NCBI GenBank assembly: GCA_900169235.1
Contig: FWCC01000180.1
Location: forward strand, 23,174-87,173
Direction of reading: 5' to 3'
Source: Zarea fungicola
Lineage: Eukaryota > Ascomycota > Sordariomycetes > Hypocreales > Cordycipitaceae
DNA: 64,000 nt
Each line of letters begins with the position of its first letter. The first letter of the stretch is position 1. Position numbers and translations under genes: made by a program. The notes under the pieces were generated by a model. It ran no database searches. It was given only the letters and a program-made list of their open reading frames with translations, and was not told the origin of the DNA. Below are positions 1 through 11,525 of the stretch, piece after piece.

Positions 1-2428
1 TTGCATTGCGGCTGAGAGAGCAGCGCGGCTTTCCACGCGGCGCTACCAATGGAGCGAGTCGTGATGCATCACCTCGCGACATAATAGACGCATTGCTAGT
101 CATGTACGTAGCATAATGACCATGAACTGCTCGTTATCAAGTGTACTACGATAACGGCATAATAAGGCTCACGAAACACTTTGGTGAAGGAGTTTCAGCA
201 CAGTGATTAGAAAACTGACGGAAGAAAAACGACGTTTGTGTTCCTAACCCCGCCTTGGCGTTTTAACGCCGATGTCCCCGATTATTAATCTTTTGCGGTT
301 CGTTGGTTATCTAACTCGTATCGCCTATAGTTGACTTCTAGAAAGTTTACTTCCAGTTTACTAGATTATTAATCATTGGCGAAATTCCATGCTTACAGTC
401 TCTTTCCCAATATCATTATCATAGTGCGCAGAGCATAGGATGCCAGCACAGTGGCAGGAGCAAGTTACACCACGAAACCTTCTGCGCTCGACAGGCTATT
501 CCCTTTGAACTCCTTCCATTTTAGGAGCAACCTCTCTTCTTTTCATTCTGAGCATACGCAGTGAAAAAAAAGCCTATGGCGTTTGAACCTTTCTGTGAAT
601 AAGGTCAGTCCTGCTGCTGTTTGGCCAACTCCTTGTTCACTAGGTTGCGATACCTCTGAGGCAACCTCTTCCTCCATCTCGTCAGACTAGCGGAATAGAC
701 GTGAGATTTGCGCGACATTGAGTGAGACTGTTTGATCTTGATGAAAAATTAACAATGACGAAATAATAAGAGGATTCAAATGACAGCGCGGCGCTAGGAG
801 GTCTGATCACAAATCATGAAAATCCTGAAAATAAACTCAAGTTATTGAAGCGAAAAAAAAAAATTAATTACATAAAAAATGACCCTGCTATGGTATATGA
901 ATTGAACGGCAGGATTGCAAATCATAAAATGGCTACTGGTACAGTGATCGGGGCAAAGCAGGCACGATTGCCGGTTTCCAGAGGCACGGCACGGATACTG
1001 GCAGGGAAATAACAGAAAAGACAGAAAATGACGTGGAGTGGGTTGTAATTCACGGTCTAAACGGACTTGCTAGCCTTTGTCAAAAGCTCGGCTCCGAGTT
1101 GAAGGACTTGTCTGCCCAAGCTTGCGTCGCTGACGCGCTGCTGTCTAATGAATGCTAGTTACTGGAGTTAATCTTGACATGGCATGACGGGGGTACGTGT
1201 GCTTGAGCCTTTATCGATAAAATATGACTAGTGAAAAATGGTTCTCGACAATTTTGGGGCATTTTTGTGAGCGACTGCCGTAGTTGCAAGAGAGTTGGCT
1301 CATATTTAGAGTCTTGTCGAAGACTCTAGGTAGGTTAGAGGCTGCTCTTCAAGGTTCGCCTACTACTTGGAAATTGCCTCTTGGTGGCAATAAAGCTCTT
1401 CCTCTTGTGTAAAGTAGTGCATATGAAATGTATAACAAGATGGAAAGTAGGTAGGCAACCCATTACATGTGCCAGTAACCAGAAAGACCAACGGTGTTGC
1501 ACTCCAGGTTTTTCGGCCGCTATTAAATAAGCTTAAGTTTGATCACAAGAAAACATCCCCACTACTCCGTAGAAACTGCGCCTTTCTACCAATCCCTGTT
1601 CCTCATCCTGGAGACTGAACACCTGGCGCCAACTATTTACGCTGCACGATTTATGCTGCACTACTTTTGCTGCGCTATTTATGCTGAGCAAAGACATGAA
1701 CAGTTCCAAGCAAGGCCCTTGTTTCCCCAACCAGCGCATAGTCATGGACTTGTGGGTATTTTACTCTAACCGACATCATTTCCGGTACGCGTATCTACTC
1801 AGGGGAATGGGTGAGTTTACAGCCTTGTAGGTACGAAATTTGGGCTATTGCTAGATAGGCTAGATAGGTAATTACCCTTTCTATTAATACTTTCGAAAGG
1901 ATGAAGACTACTTCTTCCCTGAAGACACGGTAAATAGATTTGTATCCCGTAAACTATGTCTTAGAAAAGCCTGGCTTACAAAAACAGCTATCAGGGATTT
2001 GGAATCTCGGCTAAACCCCAGCCAGTATTGGTCCAGTTAATTGTACGCGTATCGCTGCCCACCGAATTGGGGAACATCTCAAAGAACAGCTGTGTCACTC
2101 TAGAACTGAAGTCTAGCTATCATTTATGTTCCGTACACAATTCATATTAGTTGCTTAGTTGGTATTTTTCAGAGAAAATACGCGTAAAGGCTGCCTCATT
2201 GCCATGTGATCATTGTGGACAACTACATATTAACATTGGTTGGGACCTTAATCCGCGGCCAACTAACCCCGATTCGATGTCAAGATACGAGTAAGCAAGC
2301 CCATTTCCACTAGCGCACCATTCGGTAAAAGGGATACTTTTTTCTTACGATGGCCGAATGATAGAGCTCGAGTATTAATAAATTGTATTCCTCCCGTTGC
2401 CATAAACTGGTGCCGTGTTGCTGCCAAA
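1..2428. other. AT-rich stretch without a recognisable gene
   Basis: No open frame here shows a domain, and none is longer than about 76 codons. The sequence is AT-rich, with stop codons in all frames. A degenerate tandem array of a 13-15 nt unit around TTTATGCTGC lies at about 1636-1692, and a TACTCCGTA motif occurs at 1563-1571. The last few hundred bases are presumably the promoter of the FAD oxidoreductase that starts at 2429. Confidence 0.6.
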
Positions 2429-4336
2429 ATGCGACTGCTTCTTTACACGGCAGCGTTATGTTCCCTGCCATGGCTCACGGCTGCTGAACGGAATACATGC
2501 AGTGACCTAACTGGCCGTCTCATTTCCGAATCAGCATTCCAATGCCGCCAAGCGGTAATTACCATCTCTTCTCCGTCCTTCTTGGGCGCTGTTTCGCTGT
2601 GTGCTGCTCTGACAAGAAAGTTATAGTGTGACAGCTTGCTGTCATCTGGCCGTGCGGATCTGGAAGTTTACTCTACCCAGGTTCCACAGAACTTCGAATT
2701 CTACAGCACCCAGCAAGATGAAATCGCACCGCTCTGCGTCGTTCGACCACGAACGACCGACGCGGTTGCAAATGTTTTGCAGGTCGCTACCCAGCGCAAA
2801 TGCCGATTCGCCATCCGAAGTGGTGGCCATAGCCTCGCCCATGGCTCTTCAAATATCGAAGGCGGCATGGTAATAGATCTAAAGCATTTCAACAGGACAG
2901 TTGTATCGAAGGACAAGCAGAGCGCATGGGTAGGGGTGGGGAATAGGTGGGGAGACGTTTATAATGCACTCGAAACTCAGGGTCTCGCCATTGTTGGTGG
3001 GAGAGTTACCTCTGTCGGAGTTGGAGGCTTCACTCTTGGAGGTAGGTTCGATCTGGTACGGCATCATATGAGTTCTAACAGCAATAGGCGGTATCTCCTG
3101 GCTCTCTCGTCGATACGGCTGGGCCATAAACAACGTCCGGCAGTTTGAGGTGAGAGCAATTGAACGACTACTCCAACAATTCTAATGCGGCCGTAGGTGG
3201 TGCTTCCCAATAGTACCGTAGTGTACGCAAGTGATACTTCACACCCTGACCTCTTTTTCGCACTTCGGGGCGGCGGCGCAAACTTTGGCATTGTTACTTC
3301 TATTGAATTCAATATTTATAAAGATGCCCTCCTCTGGGGAGGACAGAATATCTACCTAGTGGAGGACTGCCCTCGACGGAGAGCACTATTGGGCCTGCAG
3401 TCGCGGTTCTCTTGGACACTGTTCTCTGCCAAGGTCAAAGCGAGTGAATTGCTCCAAAAGGCTGCAGTCTTTTTGGGCTATGGAATGAGAAGTAAAGAAC
3501 TGATTGAGGCCTTTGTCAAGCTTGGCAACAACGAGGCTGATGTGCGCCCGCACTCTTTTCTATTTTGGGGATGGGCGCCCATGACGGCATCCTGGTTAAT
3601 AGGCGCAACCGCTGTTTATTCTGAGCCTATCGAGCAACCCAAAATTTTGCAGAATCTTACGAAGCCGTCTGGTATTCTGTCTTCGAACCGCATTGGACGG
3701 CAATCAAGCTTTGCGCAGGAAATTGAGGGCAACAACCCCCCTGGTGACCGGCAAGTATCTTGCAAACCGCCACGAAGAGTCCTTGCTAACAGCCTGTAGT
3801 CAAGTTTGGCGGACTTCAACATTTAAACTTGATGCCGAGCTGATTTCCAAGCTTTTTGATATATTTATGGAGGAATGCGAGCCAGTCATACCAGTGGTGC
3901 AAGATGCATTAATCACTACAAACCTGCAACTACTGACCAAGCCTGAAATTGCCATGCTTGCGAGAAACGGTGGCATTTCGTTCGGTATCGAGGAGGACGA
4001 TGGCCCTTTATTTCGTAAGCATTCACACCGTTCCCGTAACTTTTGGACAGAGCTAACACACTCCCGTCAGTGTACAGTGTCGCGATCATCTATCATTCAG
4101 CAAAGGACGACAAAGCCATAGAAGGGCTAGCAGAAAGAATCATCTCCAGATCAGCAGAGTTGGCAAAGAGTATGGGCCTCCATCATACTTTCCTCTACTC
4201 CAATTATGCCGCCATCGATCAGGATGTATTTGCAGGATTCTCCCCGAAGCACCAGCAGCGACTCCGCGATGTCCATCGTTTATATGACCCTCGGGGTGAA
4301 TATGCAGCTCTTCATACAAATTCATTTTGGTCATAG
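2429..4336 (+). CDS. Secreted FAD-linked (berberine-bridge-type) oxidoreductase
   Basis: Predicted flavoprotein oxidase of 545 aa. Six exons join in phase: 2429-2554, 2627-3041, 3088-3149, 3197-3750, 3800-4014 and 4071-4336. The first ~19 residues (MRLLLYTAALCSLPWLTAA) look like a signal peptide. The FAD_binding_4 core follows, with the RSGGHS motif whose His normally carries covalent FAD, then GGGISWLSRRYGWA where bicovalent BBE enzymes have a second, Cys attachment, so a single covalent link is more likely. The C-terminal part carries the NNPPGDRQ and YDPRGEY stretches expected of the family. The exon 4/5 junction reads correctly only if a GC-AG intron (3751-3799) is removed, which has a GCAAGT donor and a GCTAAC branch site. 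Such enzymes are often in secondary-metabolite clusters, but no synthase is visible nearby. The substrate is unknown. Confidence 0.82.
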
Positions 4337-4551
4337 GCAGCTTTAGAGAGTTTGACTGCAGTCACTTGTCGATTATAGTCTTGTTCTACCATTTAAACTC
4401 TATTTATAACCCTCTTCATGCTAACAAAGCTTATAATACATACAATAAAACAATTGTAATGCTTCCCATGTAATCAATCTCCGTGCCGGAAATATCTTTA
4501 CAGAGGCTGCCAAAAATGGTTCAGAGTCCTCTGTAAGCCTCAAAATGGCCG

Positions 4552-5094
4552 TCATATGAGTGGTGGCCGTTTATAATCCGCTGATCTGTATATGTACGAA
4601 GGGTGCTGCAGCCCAGTGGGAGGATACAGCTCATCGCCCGAATAGGAGAAACCCAGTTTACCCAGCATTCGCTTCGACGGTTGGTTTTCTGGATGATGGC
4701 CCGCAAACAGCTGTCGCACTTTCAACTCGGTAAAGGCATACTCTATAGCCGCTTTCCCTGCCTCGATTGCAAGACCGCTCCCCCAATGCTCAGGCCGCAG
4801 ATGCACACCAAATTCGAGCACGCCTGCCTCTATATCTTTGGGTCGCAGACCGCAGCAGCCAATGTGCTCTCCGTTTTCTCTAAGGAATATTGGCCAGTAC
4901 TGTATTCCATGTTTGTGTTGCATCTCTAATTCCGAGTTGAGTCTTTGTTGAATCTGCGTCTTGTTTAGGCCATTGGCAGTAAAGAAGCGCGTGACCTCGG
5001 GGCTGCCCCAGAGTGCGTGTGCAAGTGGCATGTCGTCTTTAGTCCAGTATCTGAAGCCTATGCGTGACGTGGTGAGAAAATACGGTTCATCCAT
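4552..5094 (-). CDS. GNAT acetyltransferase, RimJ/RimL type
   Basis: Single-exon acetyltransferase of 180 aa, starting at MDEPYFLTTSRIGFRYW. The frame stays open upstream to 5298, but that extension has no family similarity and is probably leader. The fold signature is clear: an N-terminal strand (RIGFRYWTKDD), an HIGCCGLRP strand, FGVHLRPEHWGSGLAIEAG (acetyl-CoA loop, here HWGSGLA in place of the canonical Q/RxxGxG/A), the motif-B segment GHHPENQPSKRMLGKLGF and a C-terminal YIYR strand. Proteins of this type use acetyl-CoA to modify small molecules or protein N-termini, and the substrate cannot be read from sequence. The gene converges on the FAD oxidoreductase with about 215 nt between the stop codons. 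Confidence 0.78.
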   Translation of the reverse strand: MDEPYFLTTSRIGFRYWTKDDMPLAHALWGSPEVTRFFTANGLNKTQIQQRLNSELEMQHKHGIQYWPIFLRENGEHIGCCGLRPKDIEAGVLEFGVHLRPEHWGSGLAIEAGKAAIEYAFTELKVRQLFAGHHPENQPSKRMLGKLGFSYSGDELYPPTGLQHPSYIYRSADYKRPPLI

Positions 5095-5298
5095 TGCTGT
5101 CCAATGGGGAGGTGAATCATTTGTCAAATTTGTGCATAGAGAAAAGAGAGGTACGGTAGAGAGCTTGCGGCAAGTCCAAAAAATGCGGAGAGTCGAAAGA
5201 TTGGCGTCACGTGGGTTACTAAGTGAATTCATTTTCTTTTTAGCAATAATGCAGCACAGGGAGGAGGAAATCCACCGGCATTCTGCATTGAGACGCAC

Positions 5299-8241
5299 TT
5301 CTCACCTTAGAATCGGCATCGCAGCTCTGTACCGGGTAGCGGTAGGACACGGAAAGGTGCACTCGACGGCGGCCAGTATTTAAATGATTGACGGTCGGAG
5401 TCTTTTTTATTTTTTATTTTTTATTTTTGCATGAATTTCAAATGCTACAAATTTGCAAACTTTGGTGCTCTCTCAAACTACCATTCAGTTCTTGGGCTTC
5501 AACTTTAATCAGCCTCGGACACTGTGAAGGGAGCGATGATTTGCTGATGGTGATGTTCATGTCAAAAATTGGCGGCGATGACCACTGCCCGCCCACTTCG
5601 CTCCGATGCTGCCTGGAATAACTGCCCTACTTCGGATGGTCCAAAGGTTTCTTAGTTCTTGTACAGTACGCAGCATGTCGCCGGTACCATGATCGATTAT
5701 GGCCTTGGAATATATATCTGCCCCGATATTTCTGAGCGCGCACGCAGTTCGCACTTGAACGAGGTAGCATGGAAGTATGGCATCATCGTTTGTGAACTGA
5801 AAAGTTTCCGTAAAGATTATTGGGCCAATCGAAAGCAAATATAGTATACTGTTGGCAAAGGAAGACCTCACTGGGTTGGCTCATGCCCTAGCTGCAGGAC
5901 TTGAGAAGCAGTGTGTTGCGGAAAGGCGTCGCATCATCAACACTCCCTTTGGACAGCGCTTGGAAATATCTTCCTATATAGCTGAGCTGGGACATGTAAA
6001 GGCCGGATTCACGGCCCTGGGAATTTAATACCCAACGGTTCCATGGACTTGGACATGTGTGAAACGGGTCAGCCTCAGGAAGTATTACTCTTACACCAGA
6101 TGAGACGATATTCCCGGTATATGAAGCTACTTGAGCAAGGTATATGGACGTCAGGGCGCTGGCAGGCGATGGTTCTTGTCCGGGTTTGGCTCTCTGCTGG
6201 ATTGCAAGGTTCGGCGCATCGCCTGGTGAAAGAAAAAGACATCAGGAAAAAAAAGCAAACAATTACAGTCCGATAGCAGATTGTAAGAGCACACAGGCTT
6301 TTGTTTTCATAATTTACTCAGGACGTGTTTGGTGACGGTCTGCGGCCGCCGCCTTAGAATTGCGTTCTAGTATTGGGCAAGATACTGTCCGAAACGTCAT
6401 TCATGTATACAGCTCATCTATACCGGAGCGCATACTGTCGGAGCTATGTACACCTCGGTGTTACTGCTGGAGAGCTTGATATCTCTCGCAGGTCAAGTCT
6501 ACATCGAGTGCAAGTTACTGTATCTTGCGCGGCCGCCGACTTGCAGCGGATCTTTTGTTGCCATTTTCTCAAACGTGCATGAATCGCATCAGACTAGTCT
6601 GGTTTAATTTACACTGTGCAACAAGCCGCCACTACAACTGGGCTTGGAGCTTATCCAGCCTCTTGCGTGATTGTCTCAGATAACAAGCTGTGAGAGCGAG
6701 GTCAGATGACCCTTCATTCAGCGCCCACCCTCTCTCATCCCACTCCAGGATTTGGCACGTTTTCACTAAAATTCGATAGATTAAAAAAGAGGGTAAGTAG
6801 TTTAAAGTGAAGTAGCGGGAACGGGAACGGAGGGGGTGAAATTTGACCAGTGTGTGAGTGGGCTCCCTGCTCCCTGCTATCAAGGGCAAAGCCATTGTAA
6901 ACGCCACCATCACCCGTCAGAGTCACGCAGTGGCATTCACCGCCTTTGAGGGTGGTGGTGTGTAGTTTGGCTTCTGATGTAAATATAGCCTATTATTTTT
7001 ATGGTGGCTCACACTGTGTTTGGTAGGCTGGAGATTGCATGCATGTGCCGGTTGATGTTGCCTAAATTGAAATATCGTCGTCGGCATTGGCTACTCCATG
7101 AGATGGGAGGAGTTACATGTTGCGTCGTTCCCTTGCAAGACTCGCTCAGTGTACACGATGAACTGCTGCACTGTGCGGCTTCTAGTGGCTTGCTGCCGGG
7201 GCGCAATGTCTCATATGCACAGTTCAGCTGGGACTGAGGACACGCTCATGCATCTACACAGCACCGGCTAGATTCTACTCTGTCCAGCCGGCTGGAGTAA
7301 GGAATTTTGCTTACTGCCGCTTAATAAATGCATTTCCAAGCCCAAAGTGCAATTCGCCAATCGTTTCAATGGCCTTGAGAATGGGGAGAATGGAATCAAC
7401 GGGAGGCTCGGATTTGGTTGCGGACTAGCTCATGGGCCCGAATTCCAAATGCCCCGACGCAACGAAAAAGAGGCTCGGAAAATAGTTGCCCAATGCGAGA
7501 GAAGGAAGGGCTTGGCACTTTCTGGGCATCCGTTAAATCCGGGGGTATTTTTCTCCTCTTGCTGCACGAGGACTCTGTCGGATTCGGGATAGATGACATG
7601 CGTAAGCCTTGATGCTGCAGGCGGAGTCCGATGGATTTAGCGGAGGATGTGCGATGCGTAACGCAAGCTAGCAGGACGGGCCGCTGTAGGATGCACCCGT
7701 CTGCACAGTGCGTATTGATCCATCCATAATGGAAAGGCTGTTATGAGCTGGGATTGTTACCGTTCTGCCAGTAAGACGCGGGCCGTCTTTCACAACCATC
7801 GTCGCAAGATTTGCCTTGGCAAGAAGGACTAACTTATTAGTTGTGCACTTGTTAGATAATGCATAGCGTGGGTAACATCGCGACCAGTCCTAAGCAAGTC
7901 GGATTTTTGTGATTCACGTTCTGACACAGGGTGACAATCGTACAGCATTCATATGTAGCTTTGTCCGCCTTACTACGGCAGTGAATGCGGTCCTCGCAGC
8001 CCATGCATTGAAAACATATTAATGCGGAGCTCCCGGGTCGTCGCTACTCTATCTGCCACACTGGCGAGATTGAACATGGGGCGCTGTGAGCGATGCGAAA
8101 CAAAACGTCACTTACATGCAGTTGGAACGTGCAACACTGATCAGCAAACCGATTTATTTAAAATCGCAGCGGTGAAGTTTATCTGTAAATCTGGAGAATT
8201 TTGTTAATATAAGAGACTAGCAGCAATATCAAGCCGCAGAA
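5299..8241. other. Gene-poor spacer, 2.9 kb
   Basis: No open frame with recognisable domains. A T-rich array of TTTTTTA units is at about 5403-5431. One exon-like open segment ends at 6028 and is listed separately. The remainder shows short unconvincing frames on both strands and no repeat family or RNA gene that I can recognise. Confidence 0.5.
5799..6028 (+). other. Exon-like open segment, possible gene remnant
   Basis: A stop-free reading of about 75 codons ends in TAA at 6028. It has balanced amino-acid composition and a helical character, including LLAKEDLTGLAHALAAGLEK and IINTPFGQRLEISSYIAEL. It has no in-frame ATG near its start, so it would need an upstream exon or be a relic. I do not recognise the family. 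It could equally be chance, because the length is only moderately above background. Confidence 0.2.
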
Positions 8242-9036
8242 TCAACGGCTAAATATATATCCCCCAATCTTCTTACTCTCCTGCTTCTCCATCCAGTCCG
8301 TAAACATGCCTCTCCGAACCAGCCTCCTCTCCGTGCCCCCCGCCCCATCCGCGCCCCAGACAAGTGACATGACGTCCTCTGCGCGCTTCGCATCCCCTTG
8401 CCCCAGCAGCTGCACCGCCTCCAGGTCCATGACCACGGTATACACCCAAAAGCGCGACCCTTCTCCCGTCTGCTCCGAGAACAGGTAGCGGTGCCGGCTG
8501 TTGAAGTTGATGTTTTCGAGAACCTGCGCCACCGTCGTGCCGTCAATCAGCACCGAGAAGCGCAGGCTTTTCACGAGATTGTCGTCGTCCTCGCCCTCGC
8601 GCCGCTGTTGCTGCTGCTGTAGCCCCTGCAGCAGCCAGCTCTGCGTCGTACGGGACGATACGAGAATGGTACCCTCGCGGTAGGGCCGGCCGGGCTGGTA
8701 CCCCGGGGACATGTCGAGCTTGACGCCGCGGCCGTCGGCGAGCTCGAGGAAGAGGCACCAGTGGTTGGCGGGGCATGCGTCGCTGCTGCTCCTGTCTACA
8801 TCTGTCATTTGCGTGTCGTCGTCGCCGCCGTAGACATCTTGGGAAGACGACGCATTGTTTTCCCCGTTGCTGCTGCTGCTGCGCGTGGCGTGCCTGGTTG
8901 GTCGGCCGTCTACCAGGTCGCCGTAGGCGCAGATGTGGATGGCGGTAATGGTCTCGCCGGTATCCCCCTCGGTGAAGCAGGTAAAATTCCAGTGGCTGTC
9001 CATATTTTTGGTATCCATTGGGAAGCATGTACTCAA
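8242..9036 (-). CDS. DUF7770-type hypothetical protein
   Basis: Intronless protein of 264 aa. Recognisable blocks are TAIHICAYGDL near the N-terminus, NHWCLFLELADGRGVKLDMS in the middle, then SRFWVYTVVMDLEAVQLLGQ followed by a W-G segment. I recall this order from the fungal-specific DUF7770 family, whose function is unknown. Two low-complexity insertions interrupt it: a Ser/Asn/Asp-rich stretch at about residues 52-85, and a poly-Gln run followed by an acidic stretch at about residues 140-152, both encoded by CTG/CAG and GTC-type triplet tracts. An antisense frame over the same bases is a shadow. The start ATG at 9036 is the first in the frame, and another Met six codons on is equally possible. 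Confidence 0.68.
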   Translation of the reverse strand: MSTCFPMDTKNMDSHWNFTCFTEGDTGETITAIHICAYGDLVDGRPTRHATRSSSSNGENNASSSQDVYGGDDDTQMTDVDRSSSDACPANHWCLFLELADGRGVKLDMSPGYQPGRPYREGTILVSSRTTQSWLLQGLQQQQQRREGEDDDNLVKSLRFSVLIDGTTVAQVLENINFNSRHRYLFSEQTGEGSRFWVYTVVMDLEAVQLLGQGDAKRAEDVMSLVWGADGAGGTERRLVRRGMFTDWMEKQESKKIGGYIFSR

Positions 9037-10529
9037 TATCCAAGTAATTATTTTCTGAATGCAGGCTGTGTTGAATCATTTCATCAAACGTCGAATGCTC
9101 TGGCTCTTGATGGGAACGCTTGTATATCTGCTGCATCTATATAGTCTAAACTCTTTGTTAACAAGCTATTTACTCATGCAATTTTATTCCATTCATGCTG
9201 TGCTTTGTATTGAGCGGTGATTGCCAAACGCAGGTAACCGTTCCGGGCTCGCCTGGGCTATGGTGTTACAAAGGCTCGCGGCATAATTGACGTGGTTGTC
9301 GCAAAATCCATTGAAAAGCGCCCATGGGCCACAGAGGGCTGTTTTTCTAGGTAAACACAATCATAAAGGCGAGTTTCAACCAGTGTGACAGACATTCAAA
9401 GAGGAGGGAAAAGGCGGGCGTAGTGTTGAGCCGTGTACCCAAACTCACGCGACACAAGACGGGTTGCAGCGCTTGGGGGGGGGGGGGGGGGGGCAAGATG
9501 CCTCTTTGTGTGATGATTCGGGAAATTATTGTACTTCGGAGGGGCGCAATAGGTTTGTGTGTGGTTGTGAGCCTGGCAGCATGTCAATCGTCTTTCAAAA
9601 GGTGAACGGGAGCCGTGGCATCGCATAGAACAGCTGGTGGTTCATTTCCGTCCTAATACATCAAAAATGCTATTTTGGCGCATTTCAGTTGAGCCATTCA
9701 TTCACACACTTAATACAGCAGTAATCTGTTAGCATCCGTTCAGGAATTCATTGCTAGTGGTTCAATATCTGGTCAGCTATTCCCAGTTCTTTTGTGATCT
9801 TTTGTAATCGAACTTACAAAGCAACTATTAAATAACAAAATAGAGTGAAATAACGAGCAACATCGAAAAATTAAAATAAAACATGGTAAAATAAGCACAA
9901 TTAAGCCATCGCTTATGGTGTATTGCAATAGCCACAAATGGTCCAGCTTCCGTAGCCTTGTCATTCTTTACAGCGATTGCCAACACCCAGAGTGGCGTAC
10001 AATAATCAAGAATTGTAATTGCTTATTCAAATAAAAATAATATGCCAGTTCTAGAGTATCACCTAGAATTCCGAGATGGGTGCATGCTAAATCCAGCTTT
10101 GTTTGAAACAACAATAGCCACGACCCGATATGAAATGAGCAGTACCAAGGCGGCAGCTACTGCATTCATTGCCTATTCAGCTATTCAGCCATTCAGACTT
10201 GTCATGGATAATACACCATTCATCCAATACTGCACATTGACCAAAAACTTGAATAAAATATTTTCCATTACTTTGAAATCTGCTGGTTTCATATGTAAAC
10301 TAAAAGGGAACTCAGTGGCCGACAATGATTCTTCCTGGGCCGTTTGCACTTGTGTGCCGCCCACCTCACGCCCGTAGCCGTGATATAAAAATCTTCAACA
10401 TCAAACCTCACTTGGAAATGTAAATACATGCCACCACCCTACCACCCTTGATACGATATTCCTTTTACTGTTCCAAACCAGTCTATACACAAGGGCTATC
10501 CGTCTCTTCACCACACATTCACTCTCGCC
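9037..10529. other. Intergenic region between divergent genes
   Basis: The shared upstream region of the minus-strand DUF7770 gene and the plus-strand NmrA-like gene. It contains a 19-nt uninterrupted G run at 9475-9493 and an AT-rich segment at about 9780-10040. A TATA-like element, GATATAAAA, is near 10381, roughly 140 nt before the NmrA-like start. A 111-codon open frame at 10042-10377 has no domain signature and runs into this promoter, so I do not call it. Confidence 0.5.
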
Positions 10530-11525
10530 ATGCCCATCCTCGCCGTGGTTGGAGCCACAACCACGCTGGGCCGCTCCGTCATTCACTACGTGATCCGCGA
10601 CCGTCCCCTACGAAGTAAATACTCCATCCGCGCCATCACAGACGACGTGGACTCTGCGGCGGCCAGCTCTCTCCGCGACGCCGGCATCACCGACATTGTC
10701 CGTGGCGACTACACCGACCGGGACTCCCTCTCCGCCGCTCTCGCCAGCGTGCACACCGTCTTTGCCACGACGCTTCCCAACCTGGATGCCGACCCGGCCC
10801 AAATCTTTACCAAGGATTACAACGCAGGCAAGCTCATCGCCGACCTCTGCGTAGATAACGGGGTTGAATACCTCATCTACAGCACCCTCCCCTCGCCCAA
10901 GACCATCTCGGGGGGCAAGTACGCGCAAGTTTTCCACTTTGAGAGCAAAGCCGCCGTGGAGGGGTACATTCGCACCCTCCCCATCAAGAGCGCCTTTATA
11001 TCGCCCGGCGTCTTCATGTCGTGCTTTACCCTCTTTCCCTCGTTTCGTGCCAAGCGCGATCGCACCACCTCTGACGGGAAGAAGGATGCATGGGTCCTCG
11101 AGGGCCCCATGAGGCCGGACGTGCCCATCCCGCTCCTCAACGCCATGGGCGACGCGGGCAAGTTTGTCGGGACGATCCTCGCGGAGCCAGATCGGTTCGT
11201 GGGCAGCAAGTTTTGCGCGGCGACGGGGTGCTACACCATGGAGCAGGTGGCCGTCGCCATGACCATGGTGGCGAAGCAGCCGGTCCAGTATCGGCAGATT
11301 GACAAGGAGGCCTTCATCAGGGGCAATGAGGACCTGCCGAATCACATCATGCAGACGTTTGTCGAGGTCTTTACGTACGGGGAGGAGTTTGGTGGGTATT
11401 ACGGGCCGGAGACGGCGGACCTGGTGCGGTGGGCGACGGAGAATGTGGGCGGGGATGGAGGGGAGCTTTCGACTTTGAAGGAGTATTTCGATTACGTCCA
11501 CTTTGAGCTTGAAGAGGCAGAATGA
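10530..11525 (+). CDS. NmrA-like / isoflavone-reductase-type NAD(P)-binding protein
   Basis: Intronless protein of 331 aa with an atypical SDR (NmrA-like) layout. The beta-alpha-beta nucleotide site is LAVVGATTTLGRSV at residues 4-17. It is followed by a DYTDRDSLSAALASVHTVFA segment and by EYLIYSTLPSP, where family members contact the cofactor. The usual GxxGxxG appears as GATTTLG, with Thr at the middle glycine. Members are either redox sensors that bind NAD(P) without catalysis, like NmrA itself, or reductases. The catalytic Tyr-x3-Lys of classical SDRs is not expected and is not seen, and the sequence cannot separate the two roles. The ATG follows a pyrimidine-rich leader, and the GC content is higher than in the flanks. 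Confidence 0.85.
   Translation: MPILAVVGATTTLGRSVIHYVIRDRPLRSKYSIRAITDDVDSAAASSLRDAGITDIVRGDYTDRDSLSAALASVHTVFATTLPNLDADPAQIFTKDYNAGKLIADLCVDNGVEYLIYSTLPSPKTISGGKYAQVFHFESKAAVEGYIRTLPIKSAFISPGVFMSCFTLFPSFRAKRDRTTSDGKKDAWVLEGPMRPDVPIPLLNAMGDAGKFVGTILAEPDRFVGSKFCAATGCYTMEQVAVAMTMVAKQPVQYRQIDKEAFIRGNEDLPNHIMQTFVEVFTYGEEFGGYYGPETADLVRWATENVGGDGGELSTLKEYFDYVHFELEEAE

Noticed and set aside
3197..4121. Calling the FAD oxidoreductase a frameshifted pseudogene
   Set aside because: The apparent frameshift is removed by a GC-AG intron with good signals, and all other exons join in phase.
8543..9136. A 197-codon minus-strand frame overlapping the DUF7770 gene
   Set aside because: After its first 55 residues it becomes Arg/Gln-rich shadow in another frame. 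The DUF7770 frame has conserved motifs.
10042..10377. A 111-codon frame before the NmrA-like gene
   Set aside because: No recognisable features. It overlaps the probable promoter.
10608..11501. A 297-codon frame on the minus strand opposite the NmrA-like gene
   Set aside because: It is the antisense shadow of a GC-rich coding frame. It has no domain, and the plus strand carries a clear NAD(P)-binding protein.
2429..11525. Secondary-metabolite cluster around the FAD oxidoreductase
   Set aside because: No polyketide synthase, peptide synthetase, terpene cyclase or prenyltransferase occurs in the window. Tailoring-like enzymes alone do not make a cluster.
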